Source: Brevibacterium paucivorans (GTDB taxonomy: Bacteria; Actinomycetota; Actinomycetes; Actinomycetales; Brevibacteriaceae). Taken from it: DNA of 64,000 nt. Below the pieces are notes generated by a model. It had not been told where the DNA came from, made no database searches, and saw only the letters and a list, made by a program, of their open reading frames with translations. Within the stretch, counting starts at the first letter, position 1. Every line of letters begins with the position of its first letter. This document shows positions 63,303-64,000 of the stretch, piece by piece. Both the position numbers and the translations under genes were made by a program. The DNA is taken from positions 2,232,001-2,296,000 of the forward strand of contig NZ_JAFBCP010000001.1 in NCBI RefSeq assembly GCF_016907735.1, in the 5' to 3' direction.

Positions 63303-64000
63303 TCGCAGGACTGTCACTTGCGGTTGGGGCAGCGATCGCCGTATCCGTTGTCATCTGGTTCATGTTCCCCAAGCTCATCAACGACGAGGCGGGACTGCGC
63401 CTCCTCAACGGTCTGCGCACGGACAACCGCCCCGTGTGGCTCGTGTCCTTCGTCATGACCGCAACCGGACTGGTTCTGGCGTGGATCTCCGGGTTCTTCC
63501 TGCCCTTGTTCATGTCGCGCACCTACGCCGACATCCCCATCATCGTGGCCCTGGGCGTGTTCGCCGGAGCCACGGCGTGGCTGTTCTGGATCGACAGTGT
63601 GCTGCACCGGCTTCCCAACCTGATCGTTATGCCAATAGCCGGGTTCATGATCGTGGCCTACCTGGTGTCCATGATCTTGGGTGTTACCAGCAAGCAATCA
63701 GCGTTCGACCAACTGTGGGCACGCGGCGCAACCCCAGCACTCGCCGGGCTCGCCGGCGCCGGAATCACCGTGGTCATCTTCGCAATCGTCTACCTTTTTG
63801 GTCTGGCCCTGGGCAAAGAAACCTTGGGACTGGGCGATGTGAAACTCGCGGTTCCTGTGGGAATGGTCGCCGGAACGGCCAGCCAATGGGGCCTCATCGT
63901 AGCCCTGATCATCATGAACGTTTCGGCCCTGGTGTACTTCCTCATGCACTTTGGCAAACGCCGCAACGTTGCGTTTGGGCCACACATGCTCATTGGCGCG
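63284..64000 (+). CDS. Prepilin peptidase (A24 family), 5' part; runs off window
   Basis: Membrane aspartic protease of the type IV prepilin peptidase family, open to the last base (239 codons seen). Many hydrophobic helices are present. The two catalytic aspartates are in WIDSVLHRLPN and in GLGDVKLAVPVG (the GxGD motif), and AFGPHMLIGA is the family's C-terminal motif. So nearly the whole gene is here. ATG 63284 has GAAAGGAG 4-5 nt upstream. Its link to pilus or Tad genes cannot be judged from this window. Confidence 0.88.
   Translation, partial: MESVSLVAGLSLAVGAAIAVSVVIWFMFPKLINDEAGLRLLNGLRTDNRPVWLVSFVMTATGLVLAWISGFFLPLFMSRTYADIPIIVALGVFAGATAWLFWIDSVLHRLPNLIVMPIAGFMIVAYLVSMILGVTSKQSAFDQLWARGATPALAGLAGAGITVVIFAIVYLFGLALGKETLGLGDVKLAVPVGMVAGTASQWGLIVALIIMNVSALVYFLMHFGKRRNVAFGPHMLIGA

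Overview
This window is chromosomal DNA of a high-G+C Gram-positive bacterium (Actinomycetota, most likely Micrococcales; I cannot fix the genus). The evidence is the gene order: dnaJ-rsmE-phoH-ybeY-CNNM-era, thrS-HIT-pgsA-Nudix-yebC-ruvCAB-yajC-secD-secF-relA, hisS-aspS-rarA-rpsD, pdxS-pdxT, and alaS-ruvX-mltG-aroE. Further signs are frequent GTG/TTG starts, 4-bp ATGA/GTGA gene overlaps, TAGAAT/TAGAGT-type -10 boxes, and a PdxR-type activator for vitamin B6 synthesis.

Layout. 0-7.7 kb: 3' end of dnaJ, 16S rRNA methylation and maturation (rsmE, ybeY, era), phoH, a CNNM/CBS membrane protein, a ZapE-like ATPase, a PPK2 polyphosphate kinase and a small PGPGW membrane protein. 7.8-8.3 kb: four tRNAs (Gly, Cys, Val, Val) with a good promoter and a terminator. 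8.4-9.5 kb: a secreted or membrane-anchored DUF4190 protein. 9.6-22.4 kb: thrS, phosphatidylinositol-type lipid synthesis, ruvCAB recombination, Sec translocase accessory subunits and the (p)ppGpp enzyme. 22.4-33.1 kb: an AbiEi-like regulator, a DUF349 protein, a metallo-hydrolase, hisS, an ArsR repressor, aspS, rarA, a large unknown protein and rpsD. 33.2-43.8 kb: a small membrane protein, a CDF transporter, a DUF222/HNH endonuclease, pdxR divergent from pdxST, a DUF819 membrane protein and an ABC exporter with two FtsX-type permeases.

43.8-57.3 kb is visibly A+T-richer and gene-sparse, with very different codon use, and looks like an acquired defence island. It holds: (i) two copies of an imperfect ~106-bp direct repeat, each followed by a small unrelated gene, the first apparently frameshifted; (ii) a J-domain/transmembrane/NERD protein directly followed by a 1462-residue RecB-like nuclease/SF1 helicase; (iii) a GIY-YIG/DUF4357 nuclease; (iv) a complete FokI-like type IIS restriction-modification system, a two-domain adenine methylase convergent with a full-length FokI homologue. 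The FokI homologue keeps the catalytic PD...DTK residues, the dimer salt-bridge pair and most of the known GGATG-reading residues.

57.3-64 kb returns to core genes: an unknown protein, alaS, ruvX, mltG, aroE and the 5' part of a prepilin peptidase that runs off the window. In related genomes rpsD and alaS are usually close together, so the ~25 kb between them here looks like an integration hotspot.
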